Under the pieces are notes generated by a model that did no database searches, had not been told where the DNA came from, and saw only the letters and a list, made by a program, of their open reading frames with translations. Positions 52,592-64,000 of a stretch of 64,000 nucleotides of DNA are shown here, one piece after another. Source of the DNA: Atrina japonica (lineage: Eukaryota > Mollusca > Bivalvia > Pterioida > Pinnidae); contig BROG01000980.1 of the NCBI GenBank assembly GCA_030159075.1, positions 1 to 64,000 on the forward strand. Direction: 5' to 3'. Position numbers and translations under genes: made by a program. Each line of letters begins with the position of its first letter. Within the stretch, counting starts at the first letter, position 1.

Positions 52592-53140
52592 TTCATATAA
52601 ATAATAATACATAGGTAAACCTATGGAGAGAGTGAAAGCAGTCGTTATCAGTTTTGCATATTCAGTCAATCCCTTTGGGGAATCTGTCGTGTTGTCCCCA
52701 TGTCGGGGGCAACACGACATAATTTCCAAAGGGATTAATGTTCAGTGTTTTTATCACGTAGGCCTAAATGTCCCGGTCATTCATTACTTGTTTTAAACAA
52801 AATATTGAGTGGCTGACTGTTTCCTTGGTGTTAAAATAGAATCTATGTATAATTTATTAGTCATGAATTAAATTCAACACTATGTTTTTATGCTATATAT
52901 TTTACTCTACCCCAGAGTAACCATCACTTCGAGCAGTTCACATTACCCGAATAATGGATGCGCTTCGTGATCGGGTTCAATGTACATACCTAGTTGTTAT
53001 GGCCTAGTATCAGTCTGCAAAACGTTTGCTAGTATAGTAATTTATTAAATCGTTTGCAATGCGCTTGGAAGAAATGACTTTGCAATTCCGACATTTTGTT
53101 TATGCCTCGCGCGATTTCACGATGTGAGCAGAATTTTTAC
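52592..53140 (-). mobile_element. Fold-back unit U6 (5-prime end truncated)
   Basis: Inverted copy of the 46751-47368 type: ATACATAGGTAAACCTATGG, the hairpin at 52666-52736, CTGACTGTTTCCTTGGTGTT and GTGATCGGGTTCAATGTACA. It breaks off at GAGCAGAATTTTTACG before the GAGGGC terminus and abuts U7. Confidence 0.7.
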
Positions 53141-53601
53141 GATTTACCTATGGAGAGGGCGAAGGCATTCATCAACAGTTTTTATCACGTAAATGTCCCG
53201 GTCATTCACTCATTGTTTTAGATAAAATATACGAGTGGCATTTATTAGTCATGAATAAAATGCGCAAACATGTTTTTTATGCTATATATCTTTCTGTATC
53301 CCAGTGTATCCATCATTCCCTGCAGTTCTCATTACCAGAATAATGGAGGCGCTTCGTGATCGGGTTCGATGTACAAACCTAGTCGTTATGGCCTAGTCTA
53401 GGTCTACAAAACGTTTCTTAGTGGGGTAGTTTAATACTTCGTTTGCAATGCGCATTTAAGACTTTGCAATTCCGACGTTTTGTTTATGCCTCGAGCAACT
53501 TCCCGATGTGAGCAGAATTTTTACCATTAGTAGTACGGGTCCCCGGATGTAGTAGGAATAAAAATGTGAGCTTCTCTACATATATGAGGGCTTCGCCCTC
53601 T
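53141..53601 (-). mobile_element. Fold-back unit U7 (hairpin deleted)
   Basis: Starts TTTACCTATGGAGAGGGCGA and ends TGAGGGCTTCGCCCTCTAT. About 160 bp, including the long hairpin, is missing after CATCAACAGTTTTTATCACG. The terminal GAGGGC hairpin is intact. The open frame at 53484-53684 crosses from U7 into the next element. Confidence 0.75.
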
Positions 53602-53602
53602 A

Positions 53603-53732
53603 TAGACCCGTTCACGATAACTGCGGTCCTGTAACTTTGAGGGAATAAATGATACAGATTCCCGGAAAAAGAAGTCAAAAACAATCACTTACCATGAAAG
53701 TTGCAGGACCGCAGTTATCGTGAAAGGGTCTA
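53603..53732. mobile_element. 130-bp palindromic MITE at the end of U7
   Basis: Ends TAGACCC...TTCACGATAACTGCGGTCCT and AGGACCGCAGTTATCGTGAA...GGGTCTA are inverted repeats of about 38 bp with few mismatches. TA borders both sides, as for Tc1/mariner-type insertion, although TA is common here. The interior is ~55 bp. Confidence 0.8.
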
Positions 53733-55860
53733 TTAATTAAATAATAAAAAGTTTCAGATTAAGTAACCAAAAGCAGTAATCAGCTGATCAAATGATTAAT
53801 GAAAAGGACTATATATGATAGAGACAAGAAAGATATTCCACACTCTGTTGTGTATGTTCATTAACTATTTTGTGAAAATAGGAAAATTTTGTCCAAAGCT
53901 GCGTTCAATATAAACAAACAACTTTTCATATGAACAACACGTCCATGGATTACGTCGTTGGTAAGGAAATTCTACTTCCGGTAGTTTTGACGGTCTACAG
54001 ACGGCGTTCATTTATTTTCGTCGAGGACCATACATAACAGAAACAAACTATACTTGACAAACCAGGAAAGCCCACTGTTGTATAGCTACAGTGGGTAGTT
54101 TCTTCTCTTTTTATCGCTGGTTCCATATTACTGCGGCAATCACATTCTTAATACTAACTGGGAAAAAACTGAGTACTGTAATCAAAGTGCTAGGCTACAA
54201 TGATTTGTTTTTCTTTCATTCTTCGAATTCTCCGTCAATAGATCTGCTTGACAACTTTTCACTGAAGATAAGTAGAATCTACGGTAAACTTGCTTCCCTT
54301 AGAGATCGAATATGCCTAACTTTGGCCATTTGGGTTACGCATTGCCAACTGGTAACCCGTATACTACCGTAAACCCTTGGATCAGTGTTTTTTATCCATA
54401 GCAGATCTACAATATGATGAATTGACTACTACATGTAGGTCAGTTTACAGTAAGCCTGATCTGGTTGCTTGGTTCTAATGCATTTCTTTACCTGAGCGCC
54501 AAATACAGGCCTACTGCACAGAATCTATTTTTAGAATGTTACCTCTGAACTCCGGCATCACATACACGTAAATAATAATACTGTTTGAAAAATAGGAGTA
54601 TAGATCTATGAGGTAAATCTATAGTACTTTTTTTAGTTTTCCAAAGTAAGCAATACAAATACAAAATGTAAGGATATACAACTAGCGACTGCATTCTCTT
54701 GTTGGGTCTTAAATCAGACTGTTTAACATTTTACACCAATTTTGTATATAAGTTACTGTGGCGTAATGGTTAGCACGTCAGATTGTGAACTCAAGGGTCC
54801 GGTTATCAAATCTGCTCATCGTACTTTTTACTCTTTTTATACTATATTTTAAAAAGAAAACATTTTACATATACATATATTTTTCACCAGATAAAATTTA
54901 TCTGTGGAATAAACTTCATTTTGTCGAAATAATTTTTCACCAGACTTAACACTAAAATTCATTAAGTCACTGGAGTTCCATTGACTTAACATGACCTTTA
55001 AATGACCTCTGGGGTCAAGAGAGCAAGTCAAACTACTTAGATCTCAACTTCAGGCGATATGTAGAACCTGTTATGCAAATATGACCATCCACCATTTAGG
55101 GTCCGTTTTGGACCCTTATCATATATAGTCCTTTACTTGATTGCATTTACTGAAAGAAATATTTAATATCGTTATCACTGCCCACAGAGAATTGTGTGAA
55201 TTGCACTGTTTGTTTTTTTGCATGGCCAGCATTTAGAATACTGGATCATAGTTTGAATAAAAAAGGTTTATCTATTGCTCACATAAAAGTCAAATCTATA
55301 ATGGACAGATGGGGAGGTTTTCTATACAGGGAAGGGGGAATGAATTCTATATAAAAACTTTTCTCCCGTGGGGGGTGTTTCTATTTGTCACCGGCGGTCA
55401 AAGTTGGCGATGTTACTAGATTATTTGGAGGGAAATGGGATCTGTTATTGAAATCTCTAGCAATGTTTAGTTTCCTAGTTTTGGCATGGTAATTTAATCT
55501 GTAGAAATTGTAACCGAAGCTAGATACAAGTTTTACGTGGTCACGAGAGTTCAAGCCCGATGACGTCTAGATGTGTGATAATATTCCAAACCGGCGCCAT
55601 CACACTTTCTGTTCTCTGGATTTATGACCAACTCAACATTTAATACCCGTGTGTTTAACTTCGAAAAGAAACTTTCAAAATCACCGACTCGCCTAACCTT
55701 AGTAAAACTGGGGTAAGCGTTGCTTCGCGGGGAAATCATTTCGTGGGGAATTAAAACATTGTTGACGGTATTAAAATTAACAAGGCATCACAAGTGAAAC
55801 GTATCCCCTCGCAATGGAAATATTGTATAATAGCTGTAGAAGGCTGACAATAATATTTAA
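53733..55860. other. No gene seen; one tRNA-like scrap
   Basis: No supportable gene. At 54752-54820 a tRNA-like segment (GTGGCGTAATGGTTAGCACG, later GGTTATCAAATCTGC) has a fair box A and a degraded box B, so it is more likely a SINE head or tRNA relic than a working tRNA. The 93-codon frame at 54091-54372 has no recognisable domain. Confidence 0.45.
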
Positions 55861-55867
55861 GTGAAAT

Positions 55868-56010
55868 AATTAAAGGGCAATAACTCGCGAACTCGTCCAT
55901 AATATTACCATAGAAAATCTTTGTATCAAGTTTCGTGAAATTCCATTGAGAAATAAAATCATTAGAGCGCTAACAAGAAAGTGAAACATACGTACGTACG
56001 TACGTACACA
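55868..56010 (+). repeat. AAAGGGCAATAACTC-type interspersed repeat with (ACGT)n end
   Basis: Starts TTAAAGGGCAATAACTCGCG, continues AAGTTTCGTGAAATTCC and ends in ACGTACGTACGTACGTAC. I recall this wording as frequent in molluscan intergenic DNA. Family unnamed. Confidence 0.5.
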
Positions 56011-56426
56011 GGTACATATATATGGGGAGTGGGTTGTGATATAAAATTTGTGTCACTACATCTGTAAATGATAAATGAAATTGTTTGATATACATATTTA
56101 TTAAATTTATCATTTTACTGTATATTTATTGAATTAATAAAAAATACATATCTTTCATTAAGCCAATCAAAATACAGCGCCATTCCACTAAAAAAATCCG
56201 ATTATTTAATCACATCAATAATGTAATGACAATTTTCAATTCATTGTTTGATTATAAACTGATCATATGTGCGAACAAATGCCAATAAATGGTGATGCTG
56301 TGGTAAAAACGTATATAACATATACAGTAGATATGACGTATCAAGAAGGGATTTTCGTGTGAGCTATTTATAACGCCGTATCGAGAATACATATTCAAAT
56401 ATAAATATGTATTCTCCTGTCTCTCT

Positions 56427-56529
<103 letters not shown>

Positions 56530-56570
56530 CAATAAAACAAGCATGTATAACTGGGATACACAATACCAGT

Positions 56571-57210
56571 CTGTGATAAAATCAACATCAAGCGTCCGTA
56601 GTATGTGATAAAATCAACATCAAGCTTACGTAGTATGTGATAAAATCAACATCAAGCTTACGTAGTATGTGATAAAATCAACATCAAGCTTACGTAGTAT
56701 GTGATAAAATCAACATCAAGCTTACGTAGTATGTGATAAAATAAACATCAAGCTTACGTAGTATGTGATAAAATCAACATCAAGCTTACGTAGTATGTGA
56801 TAAAATCAACATCAAGCTTACGTAGTATGTGATACAATCAAAATCAAGCTTACGTAGTATGTGATAAAATCAATATTAATCTTACGTATTATGTGATAAA
56901 ATCAACATCAAGCTTACGTAGTATTTTATAAAATCAATATCAATCTTACGTATTATGTGATAAAAGCAACATCAAGCTTACGTATTATGTGATAAAATCA
57001 ACATCAAGCTTACGTAGTATGTGATAAAATCAACATCAAGCTTACGTAGTATGTGATAAAATCAACATCAAGCTTACGTAGTATGTGATAAAATCAATAT
57101 CAATCTTACGTATTATGTGATAAAATCAACATCAATCTTACGTATTATGTGATAAAATCAACATCAGTCTTACGTAGTATGTGATAACATCAACATCAAG
57201 CTTACGTGGA
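56571..57210. repeat. 32-bp minisatellite, 20 copies
   Basis: The unit TATGTGATAAAATCAACATC plus AAGCTTACGTAG recurs with exact 32-bp spacing. Each unit contains the palindromes AAGCTT and TACGTA. Variant units (for example AATATCAATCTTACGTATTA) recur in the second half, showing internal turnover. It ends about 510 bp before the potassium channel start codon. Confidence 0.95.
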
Positions 57211-57720
57211 ACTTTCTCATTACAAGTAATAGTTGTAATTCCTGTGTAAGTCTATATTACTTTAGTCTTTGGACATTTTAACCATCTGTAATTAATATAT
57301 ACTTCCGTGACATGTCCTTGATACATGTTGTTATTTCCGTTATTTGCTTTACATATCATTTCTAAATGTATCGTTTTATCTCAAATTTTATCTGTTGATT
57401 GATAAGTACATTATTTATCACTGAAGACAATTTCCCGATAAATAGGAAAAAAGTTCGTCATGACAATAAATATCCCCATAAATGTTAATGCAAAGGTAAA
57501 AATGACTACTAACTCCACCTAGATGTGACGACAGATGACATATTCATTCATGCATGACGGGATAGTTAGGCGAATGTAGACGTACTTACCTGTCTAAAAC
57601 AGAAGTCATCTCATAAACACATGACTGTCAACATTCACAGTTTTATCACTTAATATAGTAGTCGAATGTAAGGTAACTGTGAACTGATCTTACGGGAAAG
57701 TGAAGACATTATTTCCAACA

Positions 57721-58971
57721 ATGTCTGAATCTTCTGCACTTGATAAAAATCCCTTCGAAGAGAAATCGAAAAAAAGGATTCGTTTTTCGAATTCAACGAA
57801 AGTAAATTGTGTGAGAACCTTACCACGTCTGATAGAAAAAAGTGGCGCGTGTAACGTTGAGTCTCGGACAATACGAGGCAAAAACAAGGAATTCATACGT
57901 GATATATTTACGACACTATTGGATACACAATGGCGTTTGATTTTGCCTATGTTTGGATTAAGTGTCGTTATAAGTTGGGTGGTATTCGCTAGTATCCATT
58001 ACGCAATAGCACATGTACACGGTGATTTTCAGGATTACGACACAGAAGAATCCGAGCAACCTCACGTTATGTGTGTTGAAAATTCCTTCGATTTTATATC
58101 CATGGTTCTTTTCTCAATGGAAACACAAACGACAATAGGGTACGGGTACAGGTATGTCAATTCTGAATGTGGATCAGCGGTTTTAATGGTTATGATTCAG
58201 TCCATATGGGGTGCTCTGCTTCAAGCTTTGTTGACTGGCCTTGTAATAGCTAAAGCACAGAAGCCCAAGAAGAGATCAAACACGATTTTATTCAGTAAAA
58301 ATGTTTGCTTGTGTCAGCAAGAATCAGGAAGGTTTCTGTATATTCGTGTTGGGGATTTACAACGTTCCGATATGATAGACATGCACGCACGTGCGGTGTG
58401 TGTTAAAGACGCTGTAACCTGCGATGGCGAGTACATATCTCATTTTAGACATGATCTCATGTTATGCGCAGATGAAAATAGTACAAAAATTTCTCTGCGA
58501 TTTCCGGTTGTATTATTTCATAAAATTACACCGGACAGTCCATTTTGGGAAATGGATGAAGCTGAAATTAGAGCATCAGATTTCGAACTCCTGGTTTTCT
58601 TGGAGGGAGTTATGGAATCCACTGGGATGACTGTTCAAGCAAGAACTTCATATCTGTCACACGAGTTTATATGGCAACATAGGTTTAACCCGATGTCAGT
58701 GGTGTATTCAGAATCAGGAATTTACGAGTACGACTACAAACAATTTAATGAGACATTCCATGTACCAGTGTCTGTACCAATTACACCAAAAATATTTAAA
58801 AAGGTAAACTGCACAAGATCTTCCTCTCCCGGGGAAGAATCCGGGATTGGAGATATTTACGATAATGACTCATCCACATCAGATAGTGATGTATCTATAG
58901 AAAATAAACCAAAGGTTAGAAAATTGACATATTATCCATATCCACATGAGGTACAATGTCTACCAGACTAG
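57721..58971 (+). CDS. Inward-rectifier potassium channel (Kir family), single exon
   Basis: Kir subunits form tetramers in the plasma membrane that pass potassium inward and are gated by PIP2. The 416-residue length is typical. In order: NSTKVNCVRTLPRLIEKSGA with the Kir-type GxCN; slide helix ~58-70; TM1 ~72-96; extracellular Cys118 and Cys150 (disulfide pair of the family); pore ETQTTIGYGYR with filter 138-142, Glu134 and Arg144; TM2 ~151-178; PKKR at 182-185 (PIP2 contact); cytoplasmic beta domain ~190-350 with FLYIRVGDLQRSDMIDMHAR and SDFELLVFLEGVMESTGMT; a Ser/acidic tail. Position 168 is Gln where strong rectifiers have Asp/Glu, predicting weak rectification. ATG was chosen over an upstream GTG because an in-frame TGA lies at 57685. 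No intron or frameshift is seen. The subfamily is not resolved. Confidence 0.95.
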   Translation: MSESSALDKNPFEEKSKKRIRFSNSTKVNCVRTLPRLIEKSGACNVESRTIRGKNKEFIRDIFTTLLDTQWRLILPMFGLSVVISWVVFASIHYAIAHVHGDFQDYDTEESEQPHVMCVENSFDFISMVLFSMETQTTIGYGYRYVNSECGSAVLMVMIQSIWGALLQALLTGLVIAKAQKPKKRSNTILFSKNVCLCQQESGRFLYIRVGDLQRSDMIDMHARAVCVKDAVTCDGEYISHFRHDLMLCADENSTKISLRFPVVLFHKITPDSPFWEMDEAEIRASDFELLVFLEGVMESTGMTVQARTSYLSHEFIWQHRFNPMSVVYSESGIYEYDYKQFNETFHVPVSVPITPKIFKKVNCTRSSSPGEESGIGDIYDNDSSTSDSDVSIENKPKVRKLTYYPYPHEVQCLPD

Positions 58972-60100
58972 ACAATCGAGAGAGTTTATTTGACAACAAC
59001 AATGTCATCTAACAATATATCATGGCTAAATGAGGAAACTTTACCTCATTAAGAATATGAACACGATTTATACGCGTCTGGTATATATGCGCATGTGTTT
59101 ATCATTAGAGTCCAGGTCTCCTCTGACCCAGTTACGGTCCCAAATACGTTTTTCTAAACAGACACTTTCAAAGAGGATACTAAAGAAAAATGCCATGCCT
59201 TCAGTAGCTGAGACATATCACAGCCTTGTAGATTGACGAAGTGTTAAGTTGTTTCGTATGCTTTCTTAACAATTTATGTATATTTCTAGGACTAGAAGTG
59301 TGTGCATTCTACTGGGGGGGGGGGGTCAATAGAAATGTAGGAAATGATATTTACATATTTGTAGTGAAATATTATTTCGAAAATTTAGGTTAAGAGATCA
59401 TATTGCCCTATAATGCGGATCAGGGATCTATGGTCCTAAATGGGACATTCCAAGTAATACACGATTTAGAAATACTGCTGGGATGTGTAATGATTGACAA
59501 ATACATAAAAATGTATTTTTAGATAAAAGTAACGTGCATTTGATACTCCTGTACATCTAGATAACAAAATATATACATATGCATTACGTTTAGTCATACT
59601 GAGTGCTAATAGTTTACATGTAATTATCACAGTAGACATGATCTGTTAATGTCTTTGATTTTTTTATATTAATAAATGTACAGATATTTCAGCTATCTTC
59701 AAATTTAACGAAATATTTGCCTTTCTAAGTTTCAAAATTGCAACAGCGAGTGAAGTAAAAATGCTCTGGAGCACTTTTACGCGCTAAATATAAAATGTAT
59801 TGCATAATGATGGTTAATTCATATTTCTGCACTCAAATATAGTTGAAATATTCCCTCTTCGTTATAACTTCATACCTGATTTACTGATAACAGATTATGA
59901 TACTGAAATTGACATCGATTGTTATGAGATTGATTTGATTTTATCTAGATGACCCTGAAGAAATGTATATGAAGACTCCACATGACCATTTTTTACTGAA
60001 TAAGATGTACAACATATTTGTAAATTCATACACAGACTCAAAGAAAAAGAAAGTTGTGTATTGACATAATGGCAAAATTATCTCAATTTTAAAATATCAG
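58972..60100. other. 3-prime flank of the channel gene; no further gene seen
   Basis: AT-rich. Candidate AATAAA signals lie near 59671 and 60535. A G-run is at 59316-59326. The 68-codon frame at 59030-59236 has no recognisable content. Confidence 0.4.
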
Positions 60101-60101
60101 T

Positions 60102-60206
<105 letters not shown>

Positions 60207-60646
60207 ACATTCTTAACATTTGATATCTTGTTGACTTTGCCCATCTCCCAGACAATCTTTGAAAACATTCCAAATATATCCAGCAATAATTCGTTGTATT
60301 TTATAACTTATCTATTTTCATAGCATATTTTTGTACTTTTATCATAATATAACATTTATCTTCCTAGATATATCATTTCAGATGGAAAAAGATACATCAA
60401 TTCACCATTTTCATTTTGAACACATTTGTTTGAACATCACGTGTCTTCCTTTATGTGTAATTTGTACGCACTCAAATCCACAGTTTCGTATTTTTGTTTT
60501 ATATTCATTTCACTGTTTAATTGCAATGTTTTGCGAAATAAAATGTGTGAATAAATGTCTTTAGCATTTCTTTCTTTCTTCGCATGCAAGCTTGTATGTG
60601 TGTTTTTGTTAATTTCTTATGGCAGGTCGTCCGTAAACCTTTAAAT

Positions 60647-60727
<81 letters not shown>

Positions 60728-60765
60728 GTATGTGTGTGTGTTTGTGTGTGGTGTTTGTGCGTGTG
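60647..60765. repeat. (TA)n(TG)n compound microsatellite
   Basis: TA runs with one phase break, then a TG-rich tail (GTATGTGTGTGTGTTTGTGT). Confidence 0.9.
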
Positions 60766-61110
60766 TAATATATAGATATTAGACATTCACACAAAGCTTT
60801 ATGCTAGTCACCAGCATACAAGCTTACGTCATTTTCGTCAGTTTTGGATGTATTCTTGTATGTAGTTATGTATGTGTTGCCTGCGGCTATGTTCACTACT
60901 ACAGAACATTTCAAGCTGCCGATTTATCTCTATATTACCACAAACAAGTTTGAAGGCGTGTCTGTAGACAGTTCTTTGTATTTCCGATATTTATCTATAA
61001 CAGGTTATATTACGAGTTTCCTTGTTCTGGCAAATGAAATAATAATCAATTTCACATTTCTTTGGACACTTTATCATAATTATCAAATTAAATCATTGGT
61101 ATGCATATAT

Positions 61111-61123
61111 ATTTATCATCATC

Positions 61124-61172
<49 letters not shown>

Positions 61173-61173
61173 A
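61111..61173. repeat. (ATC)n microsatellite
   Basis: About 20 ATC units. The poly-His frame across it (60844-61194) is an artefact of the triplet repeat. Confidence 0.95.
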
Positions 61174-61561
61174 TTAAGCATTGCTGGAGCCTGAGCCATC
61201 TATGTGTCAATAATTGCTATTTTGCATATCTCCTTTATTTAAAATCATTGTTAAATCTAATTTATTTCATTATTTAAATGATTGTTTTTCAGTGAAAGAT
61301 TATTAAAATTCCAAGCTCAGATCCAATAACATGGTAGTTTTACTTACTTACAGTCTTCCTTAGGTTCAAAAGTACAAATCTGAAGTTAATAAGCCACTGC
61401 AGTAATAATAAACACTAATTATATATTTGAAATCTAAAACCAACAACACTCTGTATCCAAAATTGCTAGGTCAATAGAATTGGTGAATGCATTAAGCACT
61501 AAATGACCACGACATAGACAAAATAATAATAAAAACCCTAATGATTTTAACTTTAAAAACT

Positions 61562-61564
<3 letters not shown>

Positions 61565-61635
<71 letters not shown>
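61565..61635. repeat. (GA)n microsatellite
   Basis: Uninterrupted GA run of about 70 bp. Confidence 0.95.
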
Positions 61636-61638
<3 letters not shown>

Positions 61639-61732
61639 AGGCTTTTGCAAATTTCTGAATGAGAACATTTAAAACACCACCTCGTTAATTAGACCAGTAT
61701 GATTCAGTCAGTTAGATGTTCTTAATAGTGAG

Positions 61733-61736
<4 letters not shown>

Positions 61737-61797
<61 letters not shown>
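61737..61797. repeat. (TA)n microsatellite
   Basis: About 30 TA units. Confidence 0.95.
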
Positions 61798-61798
<1 letters not shown>

Positions 61799-62477
61799 TG
61801 TACCTATGTGTACATAGGTATATTTCCGGGTGTAAAGTTGATTCATTAAGTGCAAATGATGATCAGTTTCATGAATCATCCTCGCTCTGTAAAATTGCTG
61901 TACACGGTACCTAAACTTGCTGATATTGTACACTGTTTCATTAAAAGCCAAATATAGAGAAAAACCATATATGTATATCACGTAAAAAATGAACCATATA
62001 ATTTTAAGTAAATTCTATTATCTTTATTTTGTTATTACTCATACGCAAGAAATGTCCGATTGCTTCAGTCAAGATACTGTGTTATAAAAAAATGATAATT
62101 TTTTCTTGTTTTGCTGAACATGAATCAAAGAGTACATCATGAGATTTGCAATTAAGTTATTTCCGATGTTTTAAATAATTTGTGGTGGCATAAACGTATG
62201 ACTCAGTTAATTTAATTGTGATTAAAGTATACCAGAGTCTATCTGAGTGGTGTGTTCAAATTAAGAAGAACTAGGAAGAAAGAAGGTTAAGATTTCCGCA
62301 TGATGTGGAATGTGTTACGGCACATTAATTGTGACAAAAAATGTTGCGAAATAAACAAGCCTAGTAGTTCATTCCAAAATATATTGTGAAATCTCAGGTA
62401 CTTTGCATACCATACATCATATGATGTAAATACATCTTTTTGATGAATGGTAATAGCTACAAAAAGTAAACACACAC

Positions 62478-62479
<2 letters not shown>

Positions 62480-62567
<88 letters not shown>
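62480..62567. repeat. (GA)n microsatellite
   Basis: Uninterrupted GA run of about 88 bp. The Ser-Leu frame on the minus strand is an artefact. 62570-62980 shows no gene. Confidence 0.95.
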
Positions 62568-62568
<1 letters not shown>

Positions 62569-62981
62569 AAAATTATCAATTTGTGATGTCACTAGAATTG
62601 TCCCACATATTAATGCAAAGTACTGAGATCGAACAAACTCGAATGATCTATTGCGCTGTTGGATGTATATATCATACACGTTTGATAACCTAATTGTCTG
62701 TTTATATTGTTGTGATAGCTATACTTCTTCCGTAATGATTAATAACAATGTATATGTAATTTATGATTAAATTCTAATTACTTCAAATACTTCAGTGTCT
62801 TCGTCACCTTATTTTTTTTAAATACGCATTAAGGTTGCGGTTTAATGAAAACAAGTTTACTGGTACATAATTTGCTATCTCTCTGATGGCTTTTGTCATA
62901 CTTTCAGACATTACCGTTTATGTTATTTAAATTGAAACATTTAATTTTTTATAGGTAAATGTGATTCATATTACTGACTAA

Positions 62982-63450
62982 TTTCCACATTTAAGTAGTA
63001 ACATCCCACAGTCACACGCATATGGAGTTTATATTTCACAAATGATACGATATGCCAGGGCGTGTTCAACATATGAATATTTCATATACAGGTGTAAACT
63101 ACTTACTGACAAATTATTGACAAATGGATATCGAAAACCGCGTTTGATGTCAACGTTCCGCAAATTTTACGGTCGGTATAATCGTCTTGTTTGCAATTAC
63201 TCTGTTTCACTGGGTGAAATGTTGAGTTGCCTTTTCGTTGGCAGTTGTTGAGACGTCTGTACCAATTGTGGCGAGGATTCATTCCTCACGTATTTCATTT
63301 GGACTTGACTGTGGACTCACAGCGGGTGTGACCAGTCGACAAGGGATGCCTATTCCTCCATGACATCTGATCCCACCTCTTAGTTTCCAGAGGTTCGTGT
63401 TTGTCCATTTTGCCGGATTTGTATCTGTGTGCTAGACATCCTAAATATTT
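62982..63450 (+). pseudogene. Retroelement RT C-terminal fragment plus 3-prime module, copy 2
   Basis: The frame 62982-63251 reads FPHLSSNIPQ, GVYISQMIRYARACSTYE, KLLTDKLLTNGYRKPRLMST, FRKFYGRYN and ends at the same TGA as copy 1 (3594-3880). The following ~200 bp also match (GACTGTGGACTCACAGCGGG, CCAGAGGTTCGTGTTTGTCC). Only the RT tail is present. From 63450 to the window end nothing further is supportable. Confidence 0.65.
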
Positions 63451-64000
63451 ATACTTTGGTATCTGAGATGTTTTATATATTGTGAAATGTAATTCAAAAT
63501 TTCAATTTTCATAGACCACACTATGGGGAAGTTTAGCAATTCTCAGAAAAATAGGCATTGTACTGAGATAGAATACTCACAATTGATATATTGTGCAAAA
63601 AGTTATTTAACGAATTTTATACAAAAACCAAAGGGACGACTTCACTTAAACAGTCCCCTAAATAACTCGCGAAAGTATATGACCGCCGAAGGCGTTTTAT
63701 CCTCAAAGGTATGATAGCGTTACCGTCTTAAAATAATGGTTTTAAGGCATTTTGACTAAGAATTTGAACTGTACGGATAATTTAATAGGTAAAAAATCTA
63801 TGTTTAAAACCAAACATTTTAACTTATCATTGCCACCCATTCACGTGCAGAGCAACTGTCGAATGTAAACAAAGTAATCAGAAACAATTGCAAATGTTGA
63901 ATAAGTTATCAATTGCCATGGTTAATTCAGTGAAACCACTCACTTCAACTTCGACGTGGGAGCGCACACAAACACAACAGAGCCCACATCTACACCAAAA

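Noticed and set aside
54752..54820. Functional tRNA gene
   Set aside because: The B box is degraded (GGTTATCAAATC) and the arms do not fold into a convincing cloverleaf by eye.
56571..57210. CRISPR-like array
   Set aside because: Units are contiguous 32-bp tandem copies without unique spacers, in a eukaryotic context.
60844..61194. Poly-His protein
   Set aside because: Product of an (ATC)n microsatellite; the upstream part has no recognisable domain.

Overview
This is an AT-rich, repeat-dense eukaryotic window with spliced genes. I read it as nuclear DNA of a mollusc, most likely a bivalve. The reasons are tRNA-headed SINEs ending in the GGGACGTTAAACAACAA type tail, an L1/Tx1-like LINE, Penelope-like fragments, fold-back elements and long microsatellites. 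Species cannot be settled by eye, and no prokaryotic feature was seen.

Two host genes are supported. On the minus strand, four exons (24137-24069, 23873-23787, 23322-23061, 12952-12135) have good splice sites and compatible phases. Together they give a 411-residue protein with a coiled coil, a basic tract and two CARD-like death folds, probably an innate-immune or apoptotic adaptor. On the plus strand, 57721-58971 encodes a complete 416-residue inward-rectifier potassium channel in one exon. It has a TIGYG filter, but glutamine at the usual rectification-controller position.

Layout. 1-6.5 kb: interspersed repeats (SINE, hairpin MITE, LINE and RT fragments, a ~117-bp tandem array). 6.5-11.2 kb: a tandem duplication whose second copy is a fine-scale mosaic and which carries TTAA-flanked elements. 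11.5-24.1 kb: the CARD gene. Its last intron is almost entirely a 3.3-kb GTA/GTT array plus a full-length antisense L1 with 12-bp target-site duplications. 24-34 kb: MITE families, microsatellites and a palindromic repeat field. 34-38 kb: a broken Penelope-like element with RT, GIY-YIG and a degenerate hammerhead-like motif. 39-46 kb: an L1 remnant split by a 5.65-kb TTAA element, which holds two further inverted-repeat shells and a decayed membrane glycoprotein reading frame. 46.3-53.7 kb: fold-back units with ~0.9-kb inverted arms, a SINE and MITEs. 56.4-59 kb: a 20-copy, 32-bp minisatellite followed by the potassium channel gene. 59-64 kb: microsatellites and a second RT C-terminal fragment.

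The strongest candidates for something undescribed are the inverted-repeat-bounded glycoprotein remnant nested in the TTAA element, the fold-back unit cluster, and the repeat-built intron of the CARD gene. The two host genes show no functional link beyond proximity.
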